DNA of 64,000 nucleotides, from positions 4,402,001 to 4,466,000 of the forward strand of contig NZ_JAFBCM010000001.1 in the NCBI RefSeq assembly GCF_016907715.1. The letters are read 5' to 3'. The position numbers and the translations under genes are program-made. Shown in pieces: positions 18,797 to 28,800 of this stretch. How positions within the stretch are numbered: position 1 is the stretch's first letter; each line of letters opens with the position of its first letter. The DNA comes from Tenggerimyces flavus (GTDB lineage: Bacteria; Actinomycetota; Actinomycetes; Propionibacteriales; Actinopolymorphaceae). The notes below the pieces were generated by a model. The model saw nothing but the letters and a program-made list of their open reading frames with translations. It was not told where the DNA came from and ran no database searches.

Positions 18797-19741
18797 CTAG
18801 AGCAAGTCCGGCACGGTACGGAACCAGGCGATCGTGCGCCGCAGCCCCTCTTCGACGTCGACCTCGGGCTTCCAGCCGAGGACCTCCTCGGCGAGCTCGA
18901 TCCGCGGCCGGCGGACGGCCGGGTCGTCCTGCGGACGCGGGACGAACTGGATCTCCGAGGTCGAATCGGTCAGCCGGATGATCCGCTTCGCCAGGTCGAG
19001 CATGGTCATCTCGTTCGGCGTGCCGATGTTCATCGGGCCGGAGTGCTCCGAGCGCAGCAGCCGCAGGATGCCCTCGACGAGGTCGTCGACGTAGCAGACC
19101 GAACGGGTCTGCATCCCGTCGCCGGCGACGGTGAGCGGCTCGCCCTTCAGCGCCTGGCTGATGAACGTGGGGATCGCCCGGCCGTCGCGGGGTCGCATCC
19201 GCGGACCGTACGTGTTGAAGATCCGGACGATCTTGGTGTCGACGCTGTGGCTCTGCCGGTACGCCATCGTCAGCGCCTCGCCGAACCGCTTCGCCTCGTC
19301 GTACACCCCGCGCGGGCCGACCGGGTTGACGTTGCCCCAGTAGTCCTCGGGCTGTGGGTGCACCAGCGGGTCGCCGTACACCTCCGAGGTGGAGGCGAGC
19401 AGGAACCGCGCCTTCTTGTGCCGGGCCAGCCCGAGCGCGTGGATCGTGCCGATCGAGCCGACCTTGAGCGTCTCGATCGGCAGGTCGAGGTAGTCGATCG
19501 GGCTCGCCGGCGACGCGAAGTGCAGAACGGCGTCGACCGGGCCGCCGACGTGCAGGTACTCCGTCACGTCGTAGCGGATCAGCCGGAATTCGGGGTGTTC
19601 GATCAGGTGTGCGACGTTTTCTGGCGTCCCGGTGCAGAAGTTGTCTACGGCGATCACCGTGCAGCCATCGGCCAGCAGCCGTTCGCTCAGATGTGAGCCG
19701 AGAAAGCCGGCACCGCCGGTGATGACAACCGTGTCGCCCAT
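18797..19741 (-). CDS. UDP-glucuronate decarboxylase-like (UDP-xylose synthase) extended SDR
   Basis: 314 residues. The Rossmann motif GGAGFLG sits at residues 9-15. STSEVYG carries the catalytic Ser/Thr, and YDEAK supplies Tyr and Lys. The run [25 protein letters not shown] and [12 protein letters not shown] match UXS enzymes, which turn UDP-glucuronate into UDP-xylose with NAD+. The length fits a soluble bacterial UXS. It is the first gene of a minus-strand group with GT2 and the serine hydrolase, suggesting a pentose-containing glycan; related dTDP-glucose dehydratases are a less likely alternative. Confidence 0.85.
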   Translation of the reverse strand: MGDTVVITGGAGFLGSHLSERLLADGCTVIAVDNFCTGTPENVAHLIEHPEFRLIRYDVTEYLHVGGPVDAVLHFASPASPIDYLDLPIETLKVGSIGTIHALGLARHKKARFLLASTSEVYGDPLVHPQPEDYWGNVNPVGPRGVYDEAKRFGEALTMAYRQSHSVDTKIVRIFNTYGPRMRPRDGRAIPTFISQALKGEPLTVAGDGMQTRSVCYVDDLVEGILRLLRSEHSGPMNIGTPNEMTMLDLAKRIIRLTDSTSEIQFVPRPQDDPAVRRPRIELAEEVLGWKPEVDVEEGLRRTIAWFRTVPDLL

Positions 19742-19894
19742 AGCCCCCGGGATTCCCTTCGCCGCGATGGATTACCCGCCGGATGACCGATCGTGGACGC
19801 GGGTACGGGCACAAGGATAGAGCTGTCCCCTTTCGACCGCTTACCATGGTCCGCTGCGCCCGGTTCGCCGGGCACGTGTGGCTCCCCGAGTGGC

Positions 19895-19978
19895 GGCGAC
19901 TGATCATGTTTACATGATCATTCGCCGCTTCACGTGGGATACACCCCGCGTAGAGCACCCACTCGCCAGGTAAAGCGG
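19895..19978. repeat. Dispersed palindrome family A, copy 2
   Basis: Inverted repeat GGCGACTGATCATGT around a TT centre, with one mismatch, then about 50 bp bounded by GCCGCTTCAC / GTAAAGCGGC. The layout and many bases match 7219-7300. At position 4 of the arm the A:T pair of copy 1 is a G:C pair here. It lies upstream of the UXS gene. Confidence 0.75.
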
Positions 19979-20330
19979 CATCGGTGCGCGCGGAGAAGTA
20001 GTGCCGGTCGTACGCCTGCGTGCGCGTTGAGCGGCTCGCCGAAAAGCCCGTTCCAGCGGTGGGCTTCCTCTGCCCACAGGGTCTCGACGTCAGCCGCGAG
20101 CTCCGGTCCCGTCCGGGTACGGGAGCGGGCCGATGGTGCGGAGAAGGCAGCGTGTACGGGATCGCCGCCCGCTCGGCGACCGAACGAGCCGCGAGCTGCA
20201 AAGGCCCGGCACCCGACCACGACGTCGCGGTCCCGCGCTGCGACGCCGACGGACTCGAACTGGGTCGCGACGGACTCGGCGACCTGCTGCCGCACCTGCT
20301 CAGGCGTGGGCCGGACCCGTCCCGCCGCCG
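19930..20330 (-). other. Possible gene remnant (unrecognised)
   Basis: The gap 19742-20426 has no convincing intact gene. On the minus strand, about 90 codons (20330 to about 20060) have the C/G-rich third positions of real genes (VRQQVAESVATQFESVGV, ELAADVETLWAEEAHRWNGLF). The coding look then appears to move to another frame (AYDRHYFSARTDAALPGEWVLYAG) before running into repeat A copy 2. I do not recognise the family. A frameshifted remnant fits best; chance open frame in high-GC DNA is possible. 19742-19894 and 20331-20411 show nothing else. Confidence 0.25.
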
Positions 20331-20426
20331 CTATATGTTGAAGATGGCGGGTAGGGCTAGCCCCAGGGCGGACTCGGCGGATCGCTCCATGTCCGCGGTA
20401 GTGCCCGCGCTGTGAGGGTTGAGGGC

Positions 20427-22046
20427 ATGAAGAACAGACTGCTCCGGACGTTCGTTGTCGCCGCCACCGCGCTGGCGACCGCCGGCGTCGCAGTGGCCGG
20501 CCCAGCCCTCGCCTCCCCGCGACCCGACCCCTCTGTTGTTCGGACCGAGAACGGTCTCCTCCGCGGCACCGTGACCGACGACGTGCGCGTGTTCCAGGGC
20601 GTCCCGTACGCCGCGCCGCCCGTCGGTGCGCTGCGGTTCGGCTCTCCCCGGCCCGCCTCCGACTGGAAGGGCGTCCGCGACGCCACCAAGCCCAGCCCCG
20701 CCTGTGCGCAGGCCGGCGACTTCATCGGCGACAAGCCGAGCGTCGTCGAGGACTGCCTTTACGCCAACGTCACCACGCCTTTCGACGCCTCGCCGAAGCG
20801 CAAGAAGCCGGTGATGGTGTGGATCCACGGCGGCGGGTTCCAGTGGGGATCCGGCGCGATCTACAACGCGGATCGCCTTGCCAGCAAGGGCGATGTCGTC
20901 GTTGTGACGTTCAACTACCGGCTGAACGTGTTCGGCTTCCTCTCCCACCCCGCGCTCGACGGTGGGGTGGCGAAGCACAAGTCCGGCAACCTCGGCGTCG
21001 AGGACCAGCAGGCGCTGCTGCGGTGGGTCCGGAGCAACGCGGCCTCGTTCGGCGGCGACCCACGCAACGTGACGATCTTCGGCGAGTCCGCCGGTGCGCA
21101 GGTGTCGTGTACGCACCTGACCGCTCCTGGCTCGCGAGGCCTGTTCGACCGGGTGATCATGCAGAGTGGCCCGTGCACGATGAACTGGCCGTACGGCGAC
21201 TGGTGGCGGGCGAAGTCTCGGCCCGAGGCGGAGAAGATCGGGCTCGAGGTTGCGAAGAAGGCCGGCTGCGACGACCCGGCGACCGCGGCGGCCTGCCTGC
21301 GCTCGAAGACTCCGGCCGAGCTGCTGAAGGCGGACAACAACGAACACGGGCACGGACCTGCCTGGGGCGGCGGAGTGATCCCGAACGACCCGGCGAAGCA
21401 GCTCGCGGCTGGTCGGATCGCGAAGGTGCCCGTGATGCACGGCATCACCAGGGACGAGCACGTGACGTTCCAGGTCGGCATGGAGATCATGACCGGCGGC
21501 GCGATCCCGCCGGGGGCCCACCCCGCGGTGCTCGGGCAGTTCACCGGGCTCGGCGACGCCGCGTTCGCGAAGGTCGTGGCGAAGTACCCGCTGAGCGCGT
21601 ACGCCGGCTCCACCGGTGCCGCGATGTCGGCCGTGTTGACCGACTGGGCGTGGGCCTGCCCGACAGTGCAGACGAACAAGCTGCTGGCCAAGCACACGAA
21701 GACGTTCGCGTTCGAGTTCGCCGACCGTACGGCGCCGTGGTTCGGCGACACGGCCGCTCCGGTCTACCCGACCGGCGCGTTCCACGCGGGGGAGCTGCAG
21801 TACCTGTTCGGCGGCGCGTACGCGGGTGCTCCGCTGTCGCCTACGCAGACCAAGCTGTCCGACGCGATGATCTCGTACTGGACCGCGTTCGCCCACGACG
21901 GTGATCCGAACGGCCCGCGCACGCCGTACTGGCCGCGCTACCGGGCCACGAGCGACCACGTGCAGGCCCTGGCGACCGGCCGGCGCGGGATCCGGTCGGT
22001 CGACCTGGCCGCCGAGCACAACTGCTCGTTCTGGTCTGCCCTCTAG
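20427..22046 (+). CDS. Secreted type-B carboxylesterase
   Basis: 539 residues from ATG at 20427. The signal peptide (MKNRLLRTFVVAATALATAG...) cuts near ALASP, residue 31. Carboxylesterase/para-nitrobenzyl-esterase landmarks are FQGVPYAAPPVG, the oxyanion region WIHGGGFQWGSG, the nucleophile Ser in FGESAGAQVS, and a late FHAGELQYLFG holding the catalytic His. Length is normal for the family. It probably hydrolyses esters outside the cell. The end overlaps a convergent ECF-transporter gene by 4 nt. Confidence 0.9.
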   Translation: MKNRLLRTFVVAATALATAGVAVAGPALASPRPDPSVVRTENGLLRGTVTDDVRVFQGVPYAAPPVGALRFGSPRPASDWKGVRDATKPSPACAQAGDFIGDKPSVVEDCLYANVTTPFDASPKRKKPVMVWIHGGGFQWGSGAIYNADRLASKGDVVVVTFNYRLNVFGFLSHPALDGGVAKHKSGNLGVEDQQALLRWVRSNAASFGGDPRNVTIFGESAGAQVSCTHLTAPGSRGLFDRVIMQSGPCTMNWPYGDWWRAKSRPEAEKIGLEVAKKAGCDDPATAAACLRSKTPAELLKADNNEHGHGPAWGGGVIPNDPAKQLAAGRIAKVPVMHGITRDEHVTFQVGMEIMTGGAIPPGAHPAVLGQFTGLGDAAFAKVVAKYPLSAYAGSTGAAMSAVLTDWAWACPTVQTNKLLAKHTKTFAFEFADRTAPWFGDTAAPVYPTGAFHAGELQYLFGGAYAGAPLSPTQTKLSDAMISYWTAFAHDGDPNGPRTPYWPRYRATSDHVQALATGRRGIRSVDLAAEHNCSFWSAL

Positions 22047-22801
22047 AAGAGGAACCGCCAGCTTCCGACCGCGAGGCTGACCGCGATCGCCCCGGCGACG
22101 ACGAGGACCGTTCCCCCAAGGAACGCCCAGTTGCCGGGGCCGATGCGTTGCGGGCGGGCGACCGTTCGGTCGGGGTTCCTTCCGAAGCCGCGGGCCTCCA
22201 TCGCGGTCGCGAGCCGGACGCCGCGGCGGATCGCGGCGACGAGCAGCGCGAACGTGGCGGAGCCGAACAGCCGCAGCCGCCTGATGGGCGACCAGCCCGC
22301 GTCGATGCCTCGCGCGCGACGAGCGAGCAGCAGCGTGTGCCACTCGTCGCCGAGCAACGGCACCAGCCGGAACGCGGCGAGCGCGCCGAACGTGAAGCGG
22401 GCTGGGGCTTTCAGGTGTTGGACGAGCGCGTCGGCGAACTCGGTCGGGTCGGTCGTCGCGAACACCCAGACGCCGGGCAGCGAGATCGCGAGGATGCGTA
22501 CGGCCATCGCCGCCGCGACCGTGTACCGGTCGGTCGCCGCGGTGAGCAAGAACGTGCTGACGCCGAGCCCGGCCGCGGCGACGAGCAGCAGCCAGAGCCG
22601 GAGGACGAACGTACGCAACCCGATGCCGGACGCGGCGATCACGACGAGCTCGACGGCGAGGACGAGCGCCGGGGTCAGCAGGTCGCCGGTGACGAGGAGC
22701 GCGGCCATGACGACGAGCGCGGCGCCGAGCTTGGTGACCGGGTTGAGCCTCGCCAGTGGCGCGTTCGCGCGGGTGACGAGGGGGAGGGCGATCGTCGTCA
22801 T
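22043..22801 (-). CDS. ykoC: ECF transporter T component (EcfT/CbiQ family)
   Basis: 252 residues with about five membrane helices. Late in the protein are the coupling-helix signatures of EcfT: AARRARGI-type (LLARRARGID) and AMEARGFG. It starts one base into the stop of the fused ATPase gene (TGATG overlap) and is the last gene of the riboswitch-led ykoE-D-C operon. It couples ATP hydrolysis to the S component YkoE for thiamine or hydroxymethylpyrimidine uptake, as inferred from the riboswitch and family. Confidence 0.88.
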   Translation of the reverse strand: MTTIALPLVTRANAPLARLNPVTKLGAALVVMAALLVTGDLLTPALVLAVELVVIAASGIGLRTFVLRLWLLLVAAAGLGVSTFLLTAATDRYTVAAAMAVRILAISLPGVWVFATTDPTEFADALVQHLKAPARFTFGALAAFRLVPLLGDEWHTLLLARRARGIDAGWSPIRRLRLFGSATFALLVAAIRRGVRLATAMEARGFGRNPDRTVARPQRIGPGNWAFLGGTVLVVAGAIAVSLAVGSWRFLF

Positions 22802-24162
22802 CAGGCCGCCACCTGCGCGGGTGTCAAGGCGCCCTTGCGCATGACGAGCTCGCGGTCGGCGATGGCGTCGATGAACAGGTCGTCGTGGCTGACGCAGAGG
22901 ACGGCGTGGCCGTCGTCACGGAGGGCCGCGAGCAGGTCGACGAGCTCGAGCCAGGTACGGCGGTCCTGCCCGAACGTCGGCTCGTCGAGGATCACCGCGC
23001 GGGGCTGGGTGGCGAGCGCGGTCGCGACGGAGAGGCGGCGTTTCTCGCCACCGGACAGGGTGAACGGGTTCGCTGCCGCGAGGTGGTTGAGCCGCAGTCG
23101 TTCGAGCAGCTCTTTCACGCGCCGCGCGACCTCGGCCTCGGGCACGCCGGTGCGGCGCGGGCCGAGCGCGAGCTCGTCGTCGACGCGCGCGGCGAGGAAC
23201 TGGTGCTCGGGGTCCTGGAACACGGTGCCGACCGTGGTGGCGAGCTTGGCGGCCCGCCATTTGTGCAGCGGCTTGTCGTGGCCTTCGATCCGTGCGGCGC
23301 CTCGGGTCGGTGCGAGCAGACCGGCGAGCAGCATCGCGAGCGTGGACTTGCCCGACCCGTTCGGCCCGCTGATCGAGACCGCCTCGCCGGCGTGCAGCAC
23401 GACGTCGGCCGCGTTGACGGCCGGGCTTTCGGCCCGCGGGTATGCGAATCCGAGGCCGTCGCCCACGAGCCGCGGCGCACCGACTGCGGGGGAGGGACGG
23501 CTGATCTCGGGCCGCCACCCGGGTGTCCAGAGCGCGCTGCCGTTCTCGTCGCCGAGCACGACCACACGGTCGACGAGGTGGCGCCAGTCGTCCACGCGAT
23601 GCTCCACCAGCACGAGCGTCGCGCCGGTCTCGGCGAGCACGTTCGACACCGCCTCGCGCACGAGCAGGGCGCCGTCGGGGTCGAGGTTCGCGGTCGGCTC
23701 GTCGAGCAGCAGGATCGACGGCCTCAGCGCGAGGATCCCCGCCAGCACGAGGCGTTGCTTCTCACCGCCGGACAGCCGGCCGACCGGATGGTCGCGCCCG
23801 TACGGGAAGCCGACTGCCTCCAGCGCGGCGTCGACGCGTGGCCAGATCTGGTCGGTGGAGACGGCGTGGTTCTCCAGCCCGAACGCGACGTCGTCGCCGG
23901 CGCGCGCCATCACCAACTGCGTCTCGGGATCCTGGAACACCAACCCCGCTTGACCATCCACGGTCAGTGTGCCCTCGGTCTCGCCGCTGTGATCGGGGTC
24001 GAGCAGTCCCGCGAGAGCGGTGAGCAACGTGGACTTGCCCGCGCCGGACGGGCCGGCGAGCAGCACCCGCTCGCCGTGCCCAATCTCGAGGTCGAGGCCG
24101 CGGACCGCCCACGAGCCGCGGCCCGCGTGCCGAAACCCCCACCCGTTCGCGCGGATCGTCAT
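22801..24162 (-). CDS. ykoD: ECF transporter fused double ATPase (YkoD type)
   Basis: 453 residues from ATG at 24162, overlapping ykoE by ATGA. Two ABC domains lie in one chain: GPSGAGKST (37-45) with LSGGEKQR and LLLDEP, then GPNGSGKST with LSGGEKRR and VILDEP. Both Q-loops read VFQDPE, as in ECF ATPases. The fusion of EcfA and EcfA' halves is typical of YkoD. It supplies the energy for the thiamine-pathway importer. Confidence 0.92.
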   Translation of the reverse strand: MTIRANGWGFRHAGRGSWAVRGLDLEIGHGERVLLAGPSGAGKSTLLTALAGLLDPDHSGETEGTLTVDGQAGLVFQDPETQLVMARAGDDVAFGLENHAVSTDQIWPRVDAALEAVGFPYGRDHPVGRLSGGEKQRLVLAGILALRPSILLLDEPTANLDPDGALLVREAVSNVLAETGATLVLVEHRVDDWRHLVDRVVVLGDENGSALWTPGWRPEISRPSPAVGAPRLVGDGLGFAYPRAESPAVNAADVVLHAGEAVSISGPNGSGKSTLAMLLAGLLAPTRGAARIEGHDKPLHKWRAAKLATTVGTVFQDPEHQFLAARVDDELALGPRRTGVPEAEVARRVKELLERLRLNHLAAANPFTLSGGEKRRLSVATALATQPRAVILDEPTFGQDRRTWLELVDLLAALRDDGHAVLCVSHDDLFIDAIADRELVMRKGALTPAQVAA

Positions 24163-24752
24163 GCGACGGTCTGCTCCCGGCCGGACGCGAACGGCGCGAG
24201 CACGCCGGTCTTGGCGAGCGAACGGACCAGACCGTGGCTGCCGAAACCGGCGATGACGGTGGAGCTGGCGAGGACGAGAACGCCGTACGTGAGGATCCAC
24301 AGCGGCGCCCAGGCGGCGTTGTAGAGCACGTTGTCGGCGACCGCGGGAACGAGGCCGGCGCCGAACGCGGCGAGCAGGACGACCGGCAATCGCCAACTGC
24401 GATAGCGGAATCCGGCGTAGACGGCCTCGGCACCGAGGCCCTCGAACAGTCCGTAGAGGATGATGACGAGCGGTGAGGCCGCGCCGAAGAACACCGAGAC
24501 GGTGGCGGCGACGAGCTCGGTGAACGTGGCGGCGCCGGGCTTGCGGATGAGCAGCCCGCCGAGGACGCCCGGCAGCAGCCAGACGCCGTACATGAAGGCC
24601 TGCAACGGCGGGAACGCGGTGAACGCCGGGCCGAGCGCGGCCCACAGCAGGTTCCAGCCGGCGAAGACCACGCCGAACGCGACCCCGACGACGGCCGCGA
24701 CGATGATGTCGACGGTCCGCCAGCCTTGGCGTACCGGTGTGGGTTGGTTCAT
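24159..24752 (-). CDS. ykoE: Thiamine/HMP ECF transporter S component (YkoE)
   Basis: 197 residues with about five or six membrane helices and the YkoE pattern: an N-terminal helix, FAGWNLLW, YGVWLLPGVLGGLLIRKPGAA, and LYGLFEGLGAEAVYA. A GGGAGG-like ribosome site sits about 8 nt before the ATG. YkoE binds thiamine or its pyrimidine precursor in the membrane. It is the first gene after a TPP riboswitch, so expression should fall when thiamine pyrophosphate is plentiful. Confidence 0.92.
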   Translation of the reverse strand: MNQPTPVRQGWRTVDIIVAAVVGVAFGVVFAGWNLLWAALGPAFTAFPPLQAFMYGVWLLPGVLGGLLIRKPGAATFTELVAATVSVFFGAASPLVIILYGLFEGLGAEAVYAGFRYRSWRLPVVLLAAFGAGLVPAVADNVLYNAAWAPLWILTYGVLVLASSTVIAGFGSHGLVRSLAKTGVLAPFASGREQTVA

Positions 24753-24806
24753 GGTGGAGCCTCCCTGGTCCTGGAAGTGGACGAGGGGGGTTGGCGCCTT
24801 CTGCCG

Positions 24807-24827
24807 GACGGCAAGGTCGCTGCCGTC
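24807..24827 (-). promoter_or_regulatory. Hairpin between TPP aptamer and ykoE (candidate expression platform)
   Basis: GACGGCA and TGCCGTC pair perfectly around a 7-nt loop, 13 nt downstream of the aptamer and about 55 nt upstream of the ykoE ATG. It has no U-tract, so it may act on translation or as an anti-terminator arm. This is inference from position. Confidence 0.4.
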
Positions 24828-24840
24828 GGCCAGATCGAAC

Positions 24841-25022
24841 TCCCTGCGCTGGAATTACCCAGATCAGGTTCGAGGGTCTGCGAGCCAGTGGTGATGCCGC
24901 GGGGTCCGGGGGTCGCCCCCCGGGTGATACAGGAGAGGCGACGATGTCCGCGTTCTTGGCGGACATGTGCTACCCAGAGCCGCGACGGCGGCTCGCACTC
25001 TCAGCGTGCGCTCCCCTGTCGT
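24841..25022 (-). promoter_or_regulatory. TPP (THI-element) riboswitch
   Basis: Read on the minus strand, the 5' half GGGGAGCGCACGCTGAGAG (with CUGAGA) and the 3' half ACCCTCGAACCTGATCTGGG...CCAGCGCAGGGA match the THI-box core. P3 is TGCGAG/CTCGCA. Its interior is unusually long, about 115 nt, and holds extra hairpins, including ATGTCCGC/GCGGACAT and a CCGGGGG/CCCCCGG pair. It leads the thiamine transporter operon ykoEDC, which is turned down when TPP binds, as known for this class. Confidence 0.93.
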
Positions 25023-25147
25023 CTGCGGTGTTCAGTTGTTGCTTGGAGGCTAGCACGCAGCGCGCGCCGCGAACCTGACCGACTTCGCCCTTGCCCGGCT
25101 ACCGCGGAGCTCGGCTGGGCCAGAACCCCACAGTTGATCTTCGTGCG

Positions 25148-25215
25148 CTTACCCACGAGAGGGGCGTTCCGAGCGCGCTTCGAGGGGGTGGGAACGCCCC
25201 CTTGGTGGGTGAAGT
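25148..25215. repeat. Dispersed inverted repeat family B, copy 1
   Basis: The left arm CTTACCCACGAGAGGGGCG TTCC pairs with a right arm GGAACGCCCCC...GGTGGGTGAAG. Related copies are at 52524-52593 and 62143-62212. It lies just downstream of the DinB-like gene and upstream of the TPP riboswitch, so it could end transcription of the preceding gene. Confidence 0.65.
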
Positions 25216-25220
25216 CGCGC

Positions 25221-25862
25221 TCAGACGCCGAGTGGGGTCTGGGCGAGGGCCTCGACGGCGGCGTCGGGGCCGGTGACCTCGACGCGGGCGACGTTCTTGC
25301 GGCCGAACGCGTACAACGTGATCTCGCTCGGCTTGCCCGACAGCACGGCGGTCGGGTCGCCGTCGCGGACGCGGTGGACCTGGCCGTTGTTGCGGGCCAG
25401 CAGCAGGCCGACCGCCACCTTGCGGAACATGAACTTGCCCGCGAGCGAGGCCCGCTTCCAGAGCAGGTCCTCCAGGCCGGTCGGCAGCTTCCGCGGCTCC
25501 CACTCGTCCTGCGCGCGCCGGACGTCCTCGTGGTGCACGAAGAACTCGGCGGTGTTGATCGCCTCGTCGACGAACCGCAGCCGTGTCGGCGACCACTTCG
25601 GCGGACCGCCCCGCAGCCGGTTGACCACCTCGGCGTACCCGTACCGCGTCAGCAGGTTGGTCATCGCGAGGTTCGTCTGCTCCGCGAACCGCGGCAGCAT
25701 GATCCCCGCCGCCTGCGGCGTGCTCTCCCGCACGACCAGATGCGCGGCCAGCTCCGACGTCGTCCAGCCGTCACACAACGTCGGAGCGTCCGGCCCGATG
25801 GACCCGAGCAGGTCGCACAGGGCAGCCCGCTCGGTCTGCGCGTAGTTCGTCACCTGCCCCAA
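25221..25862 (-). CDS. DinB-like / maleylpyruvate-isomerase-N-type metal-binding protein (TIGR03085-like)
   Basis: 213 residues with a four-helix DinB-type N-terminal domain: LCDGWTTSELAAHLVVRE (a metal-ligand His) and a second ligand pair in AEFFVHHEDVRRAQ. The C-terminal part resembles a sterol-carrier-like small domain. Actinobacterial proteins of this type (TIGR03085) are common; their substrate is generally unknown, though mycothiol-linked chemistry is known in relatives. It begins 1 nt before the end of the GH92 gene region and may be co-transcribed with it. Confidence 0.8.
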   Translation of the reverse strand: MGQVTNYAQTERAALCDLLGSIGPDAPTLCDGWTTSELAAHLVVRESTPQAAGIMLPRFAEQTNLAMTNLLTRYGYAEVVNRLRGGPPKWSPTRLRFVDEAINTAEFFVHHEDVRRAQDEWEPRKLPTGLEDLLWKRASLAGKFMFRKVAVGLLLARNNGQVHRVRDGDPTAVLSGKPSEITLYAFGRKNVARVEVTGPDAAVEALAQTPLGV

Positions 25863-25863
25863 C

Positions 25864-28800
25864 CTACCGGGGCGGTACGGCCTTGGGCTTGCCCAGCAGC
25901 TCCACCTCGGCGAGCGTCGTGGTCGGAGTGCCGGAGTTCGCCGTCACGTCCAGTCGGTAGTGGGCATAGCGGCCGGGCTTGTCGATCTTGAACGCCCGCG
26001 TCTGCAACCGCCACGGGAACGTCTCGTTCGAACGCCGGTCCAGCACCGACCAGGTCGACCCGTCGTGCGAGCCCTTCAGCACCCAACTCTTCGGATCGCC
26101 CGCCGCCGACCCCGACGTCAATGTGTAGAACAGCGCCGAGTCGGCCGCCTGCAGTGAGTACTGCACCCACGCGGTCGCGTTCGGGAACGTCACGCGCGTC
26201 GCCGAGGAGTTGTCGAACAGCGGCGCCACGTTCACCCCTGTCGGCCCCGAAGCCGTCCCGCGCCCCACACCGGTGAGGTCGGCGAGGGGCCGCGCCGGCT
26301 GCGAGCCGGACGTCACCGACGGCGGCGCCGCGTCAGGCGCGGACGCCCACGTCGACGGCTTCGGCCCCAGATCGAAGTCGAGCACCGCCCCGTCGGCGAG
26401 CTGGTCGTGCGTCAGGTACGACTTGTTCCAGGCCTTCCCGTTCACCGAGAGGCCCTGGACGTAGACGTTCTTCGCGGAGTTCTTCGGCGCGTTGACGACG
26501 ACCTTCTTGCCGTTCTGCAGGTGCACGGTCGCCTTGGTGAACAGCGGCGAGCCGATCGCGCACGTCGGGTTGCCCATCTGCAGCGGGTAGAACCCCAGGG
26601 CTCCGAAGAGCTGCCACGCCGACATCTCTCCGTTGTCCTCGTCGCCCGCGTAGCCCTGTCCGATCTCGCTGCCGAGATAGAGCCGCGACACCGCCTCGCG
26701 CGTCTTCGCCTGCGTCTTCCACGGTTGGCCGACGTAGTTGTACATCGAGATGATGTGGTGCGACGGCTGGTTGCTGTGCCCGTACTGGCCCATCCGGACG
26801 TCGCGCGCCTCGGTCATCTCGTGGATCACGCCGCCGTACTCGCCCGGGAACAGCCCGGTCTCCGGCGTCGAGAAGAACGTGTCCAACTTCTTGGCGAGTT
26901 TGTCCTTGCCACCATAGAGATTCGCGAGACCTTGGCCATCGTGTGGAACGGTGAACGCCATGTTCCACGCGTTGGTCTCGGTGTAGTCGCCGCCCCAGTC
27001 GCGCGGCTCGAACTCGGCCGGCGCGTGCCGCCAGGTGCCGTCGGCGTTGCGACCCTGGAAGAAGTCGATCCGCGGGTCGAACATGTGCACGTAGTTCTGC
27101 GAACGGTTGCGGAAGTACTCTGCTTCTTCCTTGTAGCGTTGACGGTTCGGGTCGTTCGGCTTGGCCTGCTCGTACAGCCGCTGCGCCATGTTCGCGATGC
27201 CGTAGTCGTTGAAGTAGCCCTCCAGCGCCCACGACATGCCCTCGCCGGTCGACGTCGGCGTGTAGCCGAGGAAGATCGAGCTCGACAGGCCCTTCCGGCC
27301 GACGTTGTCGTTCGGCGGCGCGACCGTCGCGTTGCGGATGGCCGCCGCGTACGTCGACGGCACGTCCAGGCCTGGTACGCCCTTGAGGTACGCGTCGGCG
27401 AACGCCACGTCGGACGAGGTGCCGGTCATCAGGTTCGCGTAGCCCGGAGACGACCAGCGTGCGACCCAGCCGCCCTCGCGGTACTGCTCGACGAAGCCGT
27501 CGACCATCTCGCCGGCTTCCTTCGGCGTCAGCAAGGCGTACGCCGGCCAGGTCGTCCGGTACGTGTCCCAGAAGCCATTGTTGACGAACACCTTGCCAGC
27601 AACGATCTTCGCGCCCGTCTGCGTCGGAGTGTCCGCGCCCGCCGGCGGCGACACCGGGCTGGCGTACTTGTAGACGGGGCTCGCCGCGGTGCCGGTGTTC
27701 TCGAAGCCGGAGTTGGGGTAGAGGAACAGTCGGTAGAGGTTCGAGTACAGCGTCGTCAGCTGGTCCGGCGTCGCGCCCTCGACCTCGATGATGCCGAGCT
27801 TCATCTCCCAGAGCGCCTGCGCGCGGTCGCGTACGGCTTCGAAGGTGTCGTTCGCCGCGATCTCCAGCTCGAGGTTCTTCTTCGCCTGCGCGACGCTGAG
27901 CAGCGAGGTCGCGATGCGCAGGTTGACCGTGCGGTCGGCGCCGGCGTCGAGCCGGACGTAGCCGGTGTTCGGCCGCCCGCTGCCGGGCAGCATGCCGCTC
28001 GCGGTGACAGGCGCGTCGAACGTCGCGTACACGAACATGCGCGTCGCGCCCGTTGACAAGCCGCTCTTGACATCGGAGTAGCCAGAGATCGCGCGGTTGG
28101 CCGCGTCGATCGTCAGACCGCCGTTGTTGTTGACGTTGTCGAAGATCAGGCTGCTGTCGGCGCCGGGGAACGTGAAGCGCATCAGCGCCGCGTGGTCGGT
28201 TGGCGCGATGTCGGTGCGGAGACCGTTCTCGAACGTCACGCCGTAGTGGTGCGGCTTCGCGATCTCGTTGCTGTGCTTGAACGGCAGTGCGCGGGCAGCC
28301 CGGCTCGGGTCCGGCGCGCCGGTGGCGACGGACGGCATCACCTGGAACGTCTGCCGGTCGCCCATCCACGGGCTCGGCTCGTGGCTGATTGCGAACGCCT
28401 GCAGGGTCGGCAGATTGTCCGCGTTGTTGGCCTTGTGGTACTCGTACAACCAGCTCTGCGAGCCGGCGTTCGTCATCGGCGTCCAGAAGTTGAAGCCGTG
28501 CGGAACGGCGGTCGCGGGGAAGTTGTTGCCGCGCGAGAAGCTGCCGGTCGACTGGGTGCCGCGCGTGGTGAGGGCATAGTCGCTCTTCTTCGCGAACGTC
28601 CTCGTCGGGGGCGCGTCGGTGATGGTGAGGTCGTCGACCCAGCCGCGGAAGACGCCGGTGCCCTGGGGATTGTCGTACGCCAGCAGGATCCGCTCGATGG
28701 TCTTGCCGGCCGCGACCGCGCCGATGTTCGAGACCTTGTGGTTCCACTGGTTGACGTAGACGGTCTTCGAATCCCCTTGCCCCGTGGGGCTGAGCGTCGC

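Noticed and set aside
20331-22343. Long minus-strand frame opposite the carboxylesterase
   Set aside because: Arg/Pro-rich shadow of a gene with clear catalytic motifs on the plus strand.
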